Shown in pieces: positions 10,678 to 22,478 of a DNA stretch of 64,000 bases (the first letter of the stretch is position 1; each line of letters starts with the position of its first letter). The position numbers and the translations under genes are program-made. The notes beneath the pieces are model-generated. The model was given only the letters and a program-made list of their open reading frames with translations. It made no database searches and was not told the DNA's origin. The DNA comes from Piper betle (Eukaryota; Streptophyta; Magnoliopsida; Piperales; Piperaceae): positions 95,562-159,561 of the forward strand of contig JAURVB010014134.1 of the NCBI GenBank assembly GCA_033002965.1, read 5' to 3'.

Positions 10678-12330
10678 ATGTGCATGGCAAACCCTTCCTC
10701 CCTCTCTTGTGACTGTGATTGCACCGCCACCACCAAAGACCACCTCCACGCTCCTCTCCTCCACTACTCCTCCTCGCCGGCGCTGGGGAATGTCAACGGA
10801 AAACATGGTAATTGTAATACTGATCCCCAAACGTCGGTGGTCTCCATGGCAGCAGTAGTGGAGGCCAAGTCCATACTCAGCATAGCACTTCCCATGGTGC
10901 TCACCGGTCTCCTCCTCTACTCCCGCTCCATGGTTTCCATGCTCTTCCTCGGTCGCCTCGGGGATCTCCCCCTCGCCGGCGGCGCCCTGGCCGTGGCCTT
11001 CGCTAACATCACCGGCTACTCCGTCCTCTCGGGGCTGGCCATGGGGATGGAGCCCATCTGCGGCCAGGCCTATGGCGCCGGCCGCCGCCACCTCCTTGGC
11101 CTGGCCCTCCGCCGCACCGTCCTCCTCCTCCTCGCCGCATCCCTCCCCATCTCCCTCCTCTGGCTCAACATCCGGCCCCTCCTCACCGCCGCCGGTCAGC
11201 ACCCTGCCATCGCCGGCCACGCCCACACCTACCTCCTCTTCTCCCTCCCCGACCTCCTCTCCCACTCTCTCCTCCACCCCCTCCGCATCTACCTCCGCTC
11301 CCAGTCCCTCACCCTACCCCTCACCCTCTCCGCAGCCCTCTCCCTCCTCCTCCACCTCCCCATCAATCACCTCCTTGTCTCCGTCCTCGACCTCCGCCTC
11401 GCCGGCGTCGCCATCGCCGCCGCCTGCTCCAACCTCAACCTCGTCCTCTTCCTCATCCTTTACATCCTCTTCTCCGGTTTGCACAAGCAAACTTCTTCCG
11501 CTCCCATTACTAGTGCTACTACTACTATTGGTAATATAAGCAATAATGGTGGCGGGAATAGCAACAGCTCGATCAAAGGGTGGAAGACGCTATTGAGTCT
11601 AGCAGTGCCGAGCTGCATATCGGTGTGCTTGGAGTGGTGGTGGTACGAGATCATGATCTTGCTATGTGGCCTCCTCGTCAATCCCAAGATTACGGTAGCT
11701 TCCATGGGGATACTGATACAGACCACCTCCTTGATCTACATTTTCCCGTCTTCGTTGAGCTTCGGGGTGTCAACCCGGGTCGGCAACGAGCTCGGAGCCG
11801 GCCGTCCGAGCACCGCCCGCCTCGCTGCCTGCGTTGGAGTGTCGCTCAGCTTCCTCCTCGGCCTCGCCGCGCTGGCCTTCACCGTGTCGGTGAGGAGGGC
11901 GTGGGCGGGGCTGTTCACCGGCGACGAGGAGATCGTGGGTCTGACAGCGGCGGTGCTGCCCATCATCGGCCTGTGCGAGCTCGGGAACTGCCCGCAGACG
12001 ACCGGGTGCGGCGTGCTGCGGGGGACGGCGCGGCCGAGGGCGGCGGCGAACATCAACATGGGGTCGTTCTACCTGGTGGGGATGCCGGTGGCCGTGGGGA
12101 TGGGGTTCTTCGCCGGCTTCGACTTCGTGGGGCTGTGGCTGGGCCTGTTGGCCGCGCAGGCCACCTGCATGGTGATGATGATGGCGGTGCTCGGTCGCAC
12201 CGACTGGGTCAGGCAGGCGGAGCGGGCGGCGGAGCTCACCGGAGGTGGCGGCGGCGCTGCCACTAGCCTACTGCTTCTTGAGGAAGATGAAGAGGGGAGG
12301 AGGGTTATGGCCGTTGGGGGTGAAAAATGA
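10678..12330 (+). CDS. MATE/DTX efflux transporter, intronless clade
   Basis: This single-exon gene encodes 550 residues of a multidrug-and-toxic-compound-extrusion (MATE/DETOXIFICATION) cation antiporter. The family moves organic solutes or hormones out of the cytosol across the plasma or endomembranes. About twelve hydrophobic segments are visible. Conserved signatures are GMEPICGQAYGAG (residues 123-135), CLEWWWYE (317-324) and STRVGNELGAGRP (365-377). The WWWYE motif and lack of introns point to the DTX48-56 branch, which includes Arabidopsis members acting in growth, iron and defence control. The N-terminal 55 residues are variable, and a second in-frame ATG at codon 3 could also serve as start. 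The gene is very G+C-rich, especially at third positions, in an AT-rich setting, so long antisense frames overlie it. It looks intact. The substrate cannot be told from sequence. Confidence 0.95.
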   Translation: MCMANPSSLSCDCDCTATTKDHLHAPLLHYSSSPALGNVNGKHGNCNTDPQTSVVSMAAVVEAKSILSIALPMVLTGLLLYSRSMVSMLFLGRLGDLPLAGGALAVAFANITGYSVLSGLAMGMEPICGQAYGAGRRHLLGLALRRTVLLLLAASLPISLLWLNIRPLLTAAGQHPAIAGHAHTYLLFSLPDLLSHSLLHPLRIYLRSQSLTLPLTLSAALSLLLHLPINHLLVSVLDLRLAGVAIAAACSNLNLVLFLILYILFSGLHKQTSSAPITSATTTIGNISNNGGGNSNSSIKGWKTLLSLAVPSCISVCLEWWWYEIMILLCGLLVNPKITVASMGILIQTTSLIYIFPSSLSFGVSTRVGNELGAGRPSTARLAACVGVSLSFLLGLAALAFTVSVRRAWAGLFTGDEEIVGLTAAVLPIIGLCELGNCPQTTGCGVLRGTARPRAAANINMGSFYLVGMPVAVGMGFFAGFDFVGLWLGLLAAQATCMVMMMAVLGRTDWVRQAERAAELTGGGGGAATSLLLLEEDEEGRRVMAVGGEK

Positions 12331-15300
12331 GAAGTTACCTGTTTGATTAATTAATATAATAACTTGGTTGATTAGCAATATATATAAAATATTCATTTCA
12401 TTATGAGATGATTAGCCATTAACTCGATTTTTGGTTTTCGTTTTGTGTAATTAAATATTACTTTGGCATATTTGGAATTGTAAAGGGGAGCTCGTTACAA
12501 TATAGTCATATATAAGAGATGGGGGAGACATTTATAAAACTTTATATTTGTAATATCATTTAGAACATTTGAGATTTGAAATGTGAGAATGAGAAAATTA
12601 TTATGGGATAAATGAAGGTAATTGAATTGGAGGAGTACTCATTTTAAGCTTTTGTCATCTGCCATTATTATTTGCTACTTAACTTACTAATTAATATAGT
12701 TAAGACGAGGTAAAAAGCCCTATAAAATACAGACGCAGTTGCTGGCACTATAGCTTAAGGTCTATAAATAACAAGATGGACATTTTTTTTGTTGCCAACG
12801 CAATTACAAGATTTACTTGCATAGTAAATACGAGCCCTTGAGAATTTTATGTTTAGTATTTGAACATAAAATGATTTGTTCATTTTTAAGTTTACGTTGA
12901 AGACATAGTTTCTTTGTAATAATAAACTAAGTACTCTTTCTATTATGAAAATATTATTGTGTGGCTAGCACTACATGCTCGAATTCATCAATAAATGTCA
13001 AAATCAATGTTTATATATATTTTTTACTAGTTGCGTCATCATACTACTTAATTAATCGGTTTAATTATAAACGCATCTCATCCTAATAACCAATTAACCT
13101 TCACATGCGTGCTTTCATTGATTAGCCCAATCTAAGTATTTCTTTAATATTAATCTAAGTATGGTTGGCAAGTAGCCTGCTTCTAGAAATTTTCACCCAC
13201 GACCTTTGGGCTTTGGGTTGGGAGGGAATAGGCTGTAGCTATGAGGTGGCAACACAATCTATTGGAAGTTGGAAATTCGAAATAATTATGTAACTACAAC
13301 TTGATCTTATAATTTTTCCCCTAACAAGTAACGGCTGATTAACTATTTATTAATATGAACATATGTTTAATATAAGCAAAGCTAGCTAAGCTCAAACGTT
13401 GTTGTTCATTATAAACGCCATAAATATAGCACTCTCGTTACAATAAACATATGCATTATAAACTCCACTTTACCTAATCACAACTACTAGCTTAATAGTG
13501 AGATATTACCTGTTTTAAGTACACAATTATCTATCATAATATTTTTATAATTACCTATGGATCAAATTAAATTACGTATGAAAAGTTGAATTGTGGGATT
13601 CTCTGTCCTTGATTAATAACTCATTAATCAATTGTTTTACTTAATCACGAGTGCAAATATAATAACCACCCTCACATTCAACCTCACAAAGCAAACTGAG
13701 TATGTTGAAAACAAATATCTTATAATAACATATTATATACACATTGGAAGCCGTCTTGAGTGGGGACAATACGTGAACCCACAACGGCCGACAGATCTCA
13801 TTGTACTTTAATCTATTGATTTAATTAATCGAAGTATTAGCCAAAGTCATGCTATTTGATTTGGAGAATCAAATTAACAAATGTGGCTCTTAACGGGTCA
13901 ACCCGGTCATTTGCAACGTTGAAATCCGACACAAAGATGACCTCTTTTAGCTACCCAAAATGCAATTAACCCTTCATTCGTACTAAGCGCCGTGCATTAA
14001 ACATTAATTAATCAAAAGAGATAATGGTTTACGGTTAAGTGATCAGGGGTAGATAGGAGGCGACCTTGGGAATGCGGCTTATTCAAACCGCCACCCTTAA
14101 CCGTACCTTCTGATACCAATTAGTATTAGTTTATGTTAATCCAACTCATTCAGAGTTTATTTTACGGCGAAGATTACCTGTATAATTATTTGTGTAATTA
14201 AGCTGCAAATTTCTTGGCTTGTTGCAAATCTTCAAACACGTTCTGGGTCCACACAATAGGAACATAATTGTTTCCAAGTATTTTTTTCCCAAGTAATTAT
14301 GGGCAGTATATTTTATATTTTATTAATAATATTTATTAAAAATATACAAAATAATTCAAAAAAAAGATTATTATTTTTAAATAAAATAATAACATCTATC
14401 TAACTTTAACAAAAAGATCAATCTTTAAAATACAATAGTTATAGACAAATAATAAACTGATTTTAATTTTATATGACAAATGAGTAATATTATATTAATT
14501 AAGTAAGTATGAATAAGGAAAAAATTTTAATTCAAGGAAAATTTCAAAAATTAAATAGAATTTATCAAAATTTAAAGATTTTTAATTTCAATAAAAATAT
14601 ATTGTAAATTTTCCTATCAATAATAAATAAATAAATAAATATTCTAAATTAAGGGTATATTAATAAGTATAAATTTTAATTACTATAATATTATATACGT
14701 AAAATTTACTAATTTTTATAGATTTTTAATTTGGATAAAAATATTATACTCTAATTTTTTTAATAATAATTAAGAACTATAAAAATAAATTAAGCACATA
14801 TTAATTGTCCCTTGCAATTATTGTGGAGTCGAAATCAACTACAATGCAAGCAAGACGAAAATACTCTAACACTTTAACACGAAAGGTTAATTGTTTGACT
14901 ATTCTTGAATTAGCCTTAGCCTGAGTCATACATAAACCACTTTAGACTTAAAAGATTACAGACTAAACTTTTTCTTTTCCAAAATAACTCAAACATTTTT
15001 TTTTCAAAGCCAAATAACTCAGACATTGCATTGTTGAAATAAACATCATTTTCCCCCTAGAATATATATATATATATATATATACAATGAAGAATAAGCA
15101 TTTCCCCAAAGTGGTCGGAGGGAATCTGATACAAGCCCTAGGTGGTCCAAGAGCATGAGATCTAGGAGGAATCGATGGGTCCCACACAATTGCGGTCCGA
15201 GTTGGTGCGCCGGCCGTGCTCCGTTCCATCGGTTCGGGACAAAGAATGTTCCGGATGTCGTCATGCGCACGCAAGGCCGCACGGGCGGCGCACGCGTGCA

Positions 15301-16185
15301 CAAACAACTTTCTTTAACTTTGACCCCGCTCTTGACCACTGACCAGCCAGTGAAAGCAAATACATTTCGTAAATGATTCAAATTTGGTTGGATCAGAACC
15401 TATCCAAATAAATCATTCTTTTGAGACTTTTATTTATGACTATTCATTTTTTTTGTTCATTTAGCCTGTGTAGTCTTCTTGTTTGTTTGTTTTTTTTTTA
15501 AGGACTATTAAGATCGACTTTTTTCCCACGTCCCAACCAATTAATTAAATGGTAATTGGGACCAGAATTAATATATAGTACTACACCGTATGATTATATG
15601 TTTTATAAATACTCATGATAAATATATAAATGATAATATTACTCTACAAATTACACAAGGTTTGCCACTTCTCACATTAATCTGAATTGTGTTCATGTCA
15701 TTATATTTAAGTGTTGTATAGTGCCCATTGTTTGAATGTATATAAGATAATAGCTGGGTTACTAGCCAAGTGTCTCAATACCTTACGACAGATTAGTTGA
15801 TATATTTTCTACTCAATGTTACTTGCCCGGACTTGACACTATCAAAGCCACAAATGATAAGATTCTAACTTCACCAGCTCCCAAATTAGAAGCCGCAAAT
15901 CCTCTACTTTCTTCTACATGATCTTTGAAGTGCAGGTGTTCAACGTTATTACGTGTTTAAATTGAAAAAAGGTCGGTGCCTTTGCTTGTACATGGAAACT
16001 TATATAGACCTCGTGGTCTATATACAACTCTAAGCGTGCGGTTTAGAACAATTTTATACTTCGTGTTTCTTATGATATTTTCATCTTTCACTGTCAATAA
16101 TGAGAGATTCCTTGCTAGGAATATCTACAAGTTAATTTCACCTTGACTATAATTTAGATTTTGTGAAGTGTTGGCCCAAGCTGCA
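12331..16185. other. AT-rich intergenic DNA
   Basis: No gene is supported. The sequence is strongly AT-rich, most extreme at about 14290-14790. A (TA)n run occurs at about 15063-15085. A small GC-rich island at about 15150-15310 stands out and could be a fragment of a former promoter or gene, but no protein family is recognisable in any frame. Confidence 0.4.
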
Positions 16186-16188
16186 AGT

Positions 16189-16635
16189 AATAATAATTTG
16201 TTTAAATTTAGTTTCATATCTAATACTTATTGAGATAAAAATCTGTATCTTTAACTTGGTTAACCACTTTTGAAGAGATGACTTAGTCTATTGTGTTGCA
16301 CTTTGAACCGGGTTATTATTAATAGTATCAGAGTAACTTGATTCTATATTAGATAGTAGGCTAGACTAAGAACATTAACTAGGTTGCTAATCATGAGCCA
16401 AAGAAGGTCGTAGACTGAGGCTTGCAACAAGCCAAAGTGTAAGAATTTTAAGGATGAAAATTTCTAAGGTGGGTGGATTATGAGATCATTTAATTTAATC
16501 ACACATCTAATACCTATTGGGATAAAATCCAGTTTATAAGTAGGAATGAACTATAAATTTTTAACTTGGTTAGTTATTTTTAGAAGGATAACTTAGCCCA
16601 TTATGTTGCCACTTTAGGCCGGGTCGTTATAAATC
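16189..16635 (+). mobile_element. Degenerate TRIM-like miniature LTR element
   Basis: Two diverged direct repeats of about 130-150 bases lie at roughly 16189-16320 and 16480-16632. Shared words include ATCTAATAC, GAGATAAAA/GGGATAAAA and TTTAACTTGGTTA. Later come GACTTAGTCTATTGTGTTGC/AACTTAGCCCATTATGTTGC-type segments. Just after the first repeat, TAGTATCAGAG (16323-16333) matches the primer-binding site for initiator-Met tRNA. Just before the second is a purine-rich tract (AAGGTGGGTGGA, about 16466-16477). The internal part is only about 150 bases with no coding capacity. These are the defining parts of a TRIM or a heavily deleted LTR retroelement. Ends and target duplication could not be fixed. 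Confidence 0.6.
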
Positions 16636-19600
16636 TTTTTAAATTTTATTAGTCGATGAACTAAATCATAAATCTATATGTTTTATGTATACGTTTGATG
16701 TGTGCAATGAACTGATTAATTTCATATTTATTAGTCAAATTAATTTTCATGCCCGGCCATGCAGGCATGTTTATATTATAGCCAGTGAGATTATAAAATT
16801 TCAATTTTCAGCTGACCTCTAATTACGAAGTTAATTATAGCTCATAATTATCAAGTTATTTCATGTTAATCCAGTGTCGACGCAAACAAACAAAGTAAAT
16901 TATATGCTTTGCATGGCACGCAATAGTTGTTTAATCCGCAATAGTTTTCAGCTGACCCACCTCCACTTCGTCTTCCTTCAAACCACACAAACTACATCCA
17001 ATGCACCTTATACTTGTTTTGTCATTTGTGCAAAAAACAACATGTGATGTATACGCAGCCACAAATAATATATAAAACATAAAGTAACAAAAATAAAATC
17101 ATGCGGTCGATATATAGTTGCACACTCTTTCGGTGGGATTGCTGGAAAACTACTAGAGATCGTTTAGATCAATTCCAAGTTGTGATTGTTGACATGAAGA
17201 GATCAGGCTCACATCCTGCAAGAAGAACTGTACATTTTTGAACAGGCACCGCCATTTTCTGCTTCATAAAGGGGGTGGCTTGACTAGATGTCTGCTACTT
17301 TCCGAAAATAAGTCCCTCTTTCGGTGGCAAACAAGTAAAATATTTAACAGTGCTTACTTAGAGCTTTGGATAAGGGATCGGTGTGCCCTGCACCTCTTTA
17401 TCTTTGGTCCACTTAGCGGTGAACATATTTGAATGAAGCATTTGCTAGAATGAGTTGATATTGGCTTTTGTGTACGTAATCCTTCTGGATATCGATAAGG
17501 TTAGTTGGATATATCGACCTTCTTTTTTATTCTTTTCGTGTTTGATTTGATTTGATATCACCACAGGCTAAACGCAATACGGATCACTGCATACGGTTAT
17601 AATACAAACAATAGTATATCAACTCTAATAAAAAATACATAAGCATTTATTTTGCAGAACTCGCATGATTTCAATCCTCAATGTTGATAATTTATCATTA
17701 TCTATGCTTGGGCATGCAAAGGTGCACCATGCATGCAGGACTTTGTTTTTTCCAAACTCCACGTTAATTATCATTTTTTACTTTACTAAGTGGCTCTTGG
17801 GTGTCTCTAGGATCACATTAATATATATATTAGAGTATGCTTCTGATCATCATAATAACTCCATTATTATTACTATTATTCATGACCTTCATTATGATGA
17901 ACATGACAAGAGACGCCATGTCTTTCAAGTGTCTAGTACTTAATTATACACTTAATTATAAATAGGCTAAATAAATGATTGATATGAGTAGCACTTCTAT
18001 CTGACTATATATATATATATATTATTATTATTAGTATATATACTAACCATGTTAACATTTATGTATTATGGCATGAAATAATTTGGCACAAGGTGTAAGG
18101 ATTCATTCAGAACAATGAAAGAAGGGCCATAATGTTTCGTCATGGACATAAATTTCGTGAGCCCATGTTGGGATCATGCAGAGATTGACATGAACACTTG
18201 TGTGTAGGCCAAAGCCATCTGCAAGCTTATAATAGGAGATAAAGGAAGATTGGCATAAATGATGATTAGCCACAATGATATGAATAGTGGCAAATAGGAA
18301 AGATCACATCAGAGAGATAAAACCAATCATGTGTTGTGTCCTGCTTAAGTCGGCCATGACTCTGCTTACTCTAATGGGATATTCTCCGTTGACAAGGAAG
18401 CTTTGTTTGAGACATTTCAATGGTGTATATGCATGTCACCTTCACTAAAAACCAGTTCTTCAAGTCTTGTTCTTGTCTCTTGCCATGGAATTCCTGCGCT
18501 CTTTTGTTTCACAACCCATTGATGGGACTTAAGGAGGGCAAAGTTTTCCTTCTCCACACTGCCTAAACGCCATTGCCAAAGCTTGAAGCTACAACCTTGA
18601 CTGCTGTAGCAACTGTGCTGCCCAACTGGGCCACTTGAAGGCAACGGTACGCGAGATGTTTTCTGAATTTGAGGACCCAATTTGTACACCAGGGGAGTTT
18701 GGTCAGCCTAAAATTCGGTGGGTTTTGCTGTTCACCATACTCTTATGGGTCCAACACCATCTGCATCTAGTGAGCTGTGCTCATTATTGACATCCCCTTA
18801 GTAGACTTAAACAGAGATCCCCCCTGCCTTCCTCATGCTGTTGATACCTGCATAGCGTTGAGACGCTACATTCCAATTGATTGCGACCTATATATGTAAT
18901 GAATATTAAAGAATGTGGTGATCTTCTTGTTCATATCTCATACATCAAAGAAGGTACGCAATGGCAACATCACCAAAATTTGTTGAGGTTCCCCGTCAAG
19001 CAAGCAAGTTATCAAATCGAATTTTGATAATTAAAATCGTCGTCTTTTCACTCTGCAGCTTGAAGTTCAATTCAAGAATCTGGGCTCAAGCTGAGGCGAA
19101 TTCAGTGTTGAACATTAGCTAGCCTGATTTTGATTCATTCGCGTGGAATTATACCAAAAATCTTTTTTTCATCATATTATTGCTTCTATATTTATATATA
19201 GCGAAGATGGAGTCATTATCAGTGCCCGCATACACATTTTTGCAAAGAATAAAAGAGGAGAGCACTTGATATTAAAAAGGGTATTTGCCTATTAAAATTT
19301 TTTTATTATTTATAATTACATAAATCATAATTATAAATCCAGGCACCCAACCCTTTTGGGTATATCGTAGAAGAAAAAATATCCAGCTTTTAGTCGATCA
19401 ATAAATTCGCCACGGTGAGATACAGTCCATCACTTTGTGTTTCATTTTAAGGTGTATCGACGTTGCTTTGGAGTTTCGATCCTAACGTTGGCATAGCTGT
19501 GGAGTACTGTACTCGACCCACCTTGGTTGTCGCCATGACTAATATTATTGAGAACAACTGTATGTGGTATTCAAGTGGGAATTTGTCTATTGTTCTTCAT

Positions 19601-22195
19601 GACGATGAACCCACAACTGGTTGTCACCTCAGCACTTAATACTGCTTCCTTCCCAGAAGAAAGAAAATGTCTGGGGGAGCGTTGGTGGTTGAAGGGAGAA
19701 GAGAGTGAGATACACCAAATGCCAATAATGCATGCTTCACACAATAATGGAAGATAAATATGGTTTTTATACTGATTTTTTGTTTGTTTGGCGAATGTGC
19801 TTCTTGTCGCTATATTCATCATTCATTCATCACTTCCAATGGCTCTTCCTGGGTCCTTCCCGATGTCCATTTTTCTAGTATATTTAATATTATTTATGTG
19901 TATTCTTAATTATATTATAGGAATTAGTAGAATATTAATATGTAAGTTGATGTCATGGGATTTTAGTGGGCTTTGAGGGAGAATATTTGGGCTTTCGTAA
20001 AGAGTTAGTACGCATTGGATTGTATATGTGATGTGGCCTTGATCATCTTCTCCATCGGCCTCGGCCATTTCTCCAATCGCCACCTCCGACATTTCCTCTC
20101 TTCTTGGTTGCAAGATTGTGGAAAATATCTGTAGCAATCATTAATTTTGAACATGAATGAACTAGTTTACAGTTTTTTTTTAATCTTTTATAATGGCCCT
20201 TATGTATTTTGATGCACTTTTAAATTGATAAGATGAGATTTCCACCGAACTTAATATGATTCTTGAATGGCGAAGAATAGAAAGAAATATTCAGTTCAGT
20301 TGTAAGCAAGCTGGTTTGGCTCCAATACTTGGACACTGGTTAGCCACTCAGCATAATAATACGTGTAGGAGAGAAATATTAAAATCTTAAAACGACAAAT
20401 GCTAATTGCAGGTTATTTGCTTATACGTCGGGCGGTATGATAATAAATTGGCTGCCAACAAATGTAAACTCTATTTTTGGAAGAGAGGTAACAAAGTTAA
20501 AAAACAATTGAGGCAGTCGCAGATAAAAATGAGTGTATTATTTGAAGCATTAGCTTACTAATATATCAGAAATTTAAGGGGCCTTAGTGGACTAATTGAG
20601 AGCATATGTCTAGGTCCAAAATTACAAGTATCAAACGATAAGAACTGTTGTCATTGATGAGACAAAAGACTTGTGTTGCTAAATAGAAAGGTGGTGCAAC
20701 AGATTGTATGCTGCCCGTAATTTTGGGCCATTATAAGTAGGATTCGTGGTTCGATGAGAACCTTGTTGGTTTTGGAAAGAATAAATCACATTCATGACCA
20801 ATGAATTACATTAGAAGTACAAGATTTCGGGCTGTTATTGTTAAGATATACAGTAGCTGCATACAGATCAAGGTCTACTTGACATTTTTTTACTCCCCAA
20901 CTTCTTTGTTGAGAAATAAATAATGAGGCTGATTAGGAATAACAGCACAAGTTCATACTATTTTTTTTTCCTATAAATAATTGTTAGTGCTAATTTAGGA
21001 GAGAAATCCTCTATATGCAAATATATTTGTTTACATAATAATTCACAACCCTTTGGTACAGGCATGACCAGACTAGCAGTGATCCCAAATTTTCCAGTTT
21101 ATCTTTGCTAATTTTTCTTACATGCGTAGGATTCTTTGCCTTTGTTGCTGTCAAAGATAAGAGGGGCTCATGCATAATGCATCTATCCAATTATGTATAA
21201 CTCAATTACCAACTTATATCGTTCATAGCTAATTGTAGAGCTGATTGAATCCTGCTTTCCCTTCCCACAGTAAAATGCAATATGATGCCGAGTTTTCTAC
21301 TGGTTATCCTAAGAACAGCCACGTTAGTTGCTTACTAACTTATTATAGAGCATGCCAATTTACAGAAAACTTTGGAAGGATTTGTTTTCATATTCATGAA
21401 TAACCCACCTCCCTTTCATCAATTATCATCACAAGTAAAGAAAAACATTTTGCTCCCCATTTGACAAGACCAGTAGTATCCTCCTTTTAACAAGACAATG
21501 GGCAAGCACACTATAACAGAAGATGCAGAGCCTACTGTCGCACATGTGATTACCAAGAGAAGAGAAAAGAGAAGGGGCATGCCGAGAACATGGAAGGGGC
21601 GGCCTGGGCATACGACGACGAACAAGCTACAGATATTATTTTCGGTTCTAGATCCAGAATGGCAAATGGCCAGCTCTGTAGTACAAGACCTCTTCAAATG
21701 ATGTTACATGACCTTTCTCAAACGACAAAAAGGGTATGAGGGCATGCCAATGCCAATCCCTCTGCAATTGGATAAGTTATGGCCCAAAAAAACCAATGGT
21801 GTCACGTCATAGTAGGCAATAAATAAATCAATAATGTCGTATCTAAGCCGATAAATTAGTACTCACAGCAGCGAGCGATGAACAAATACAAGTTGCTATC
21901 CAATATTTTATTAGGTCCATCATCATAACAAACACAAACCCACATCTGCTCTAAAATAATAAGTAGTTCCTAAATAATAATTGATGAGCTCCTCAACTGA
22001 CAAATTCAGCAAGACATCAATCTTTCATGCATTCCTACAAAAAAAAAGAGGGGGAGAGAGAAGCAGAAAACAAAGTAAATCTTGAGACAGGGAGCCGGGA
22101 TATAGTATCATATACAAGTGATCAACCCTAGACGCATATAAAGCCTGGATGAGGTACCAGCACCAACCACCAACCTGTTTTGCAATCTTCTCTGT
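16636..22195. other. Long stretch without a supported gene
   Basis: I find no convincing gene. Short open frames (for example 17238-17432, 17665-17943, 18417-18689 and 21498-21701) show no family signature. A TA/ATT repeat lies at about 18006-18035. At 19548-19757 a signal-peptide-like frame opens with TTG and is listed separately. The rest is AT-rich with scattered polypurine patches. Confidence 0.4.
19548..19757 (+). pseudogene. Signal-peptide-like short frame lacking ATG
   Basis: The frame begins TTG and reads R-T-T-V-C-G-I-Q-V-G-I-C-L-L-F-F, a hydrophobic stretch like a secretion signal. About 45 polar residues follow (with KCLGERWWLKGEE and EIHQMP) and end HNNGR-stop. That layout resembles a small secreted-peptide precursor whose start codon has mutated. 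An ATG does occur inside the hydrophobic stretch. No known peptide hormone motif (CLE, RGF, CEP, IDA, PSK) can be recognised, so this is a weak call. Confidence 0.2.
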
Positions 22196-22478
22196 TAGTC
22201 ATCTCCTGTACTGTTTTCGATGAGTGATTGTGTATCATGAAATAAAAACAACCTCAAAATTTTGCATTTCATTAGCAAGATTGCTATTGGCTTGAAGGAA
22301 GAACATAACCCAACAACATCTAATCCAATCAATCCATTTATTTCTGATGGACTAATTGAAATATTTGATGAAGAGAGGCAACAATCTACTTGAGGAAAGT
22401 AGTACACAAAGAATTGAACTACATTGAATCACACAAACAGAATTGACATTCACGCACACATAATGGATCACACGAAAA

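Noticed and set aside
10615..11277. A 220-codon minus-strand frame across the start of the MATE gene, and similar long frames at 11072-11539 and 11580-12266
   Set aside because: They are antisense or shifted shadows of GC-rich MATE codons. The sequences are low-complexity (glycine, glutamate, serine or proline runs) with no family match.
15155..15381. Overlapping frames on both strands in the GC-rich island near 15.2 kb
   Set aside because: No protein family is recognisable and openness on both strands is explained by base composition.
19697..19709. AGAAGAGAGTGAG, identical to the core of miR156
   Set aside because: Only 13 bases agree, the flanks differ from miR156, and no opposing arm or hairpin is visible nearby.
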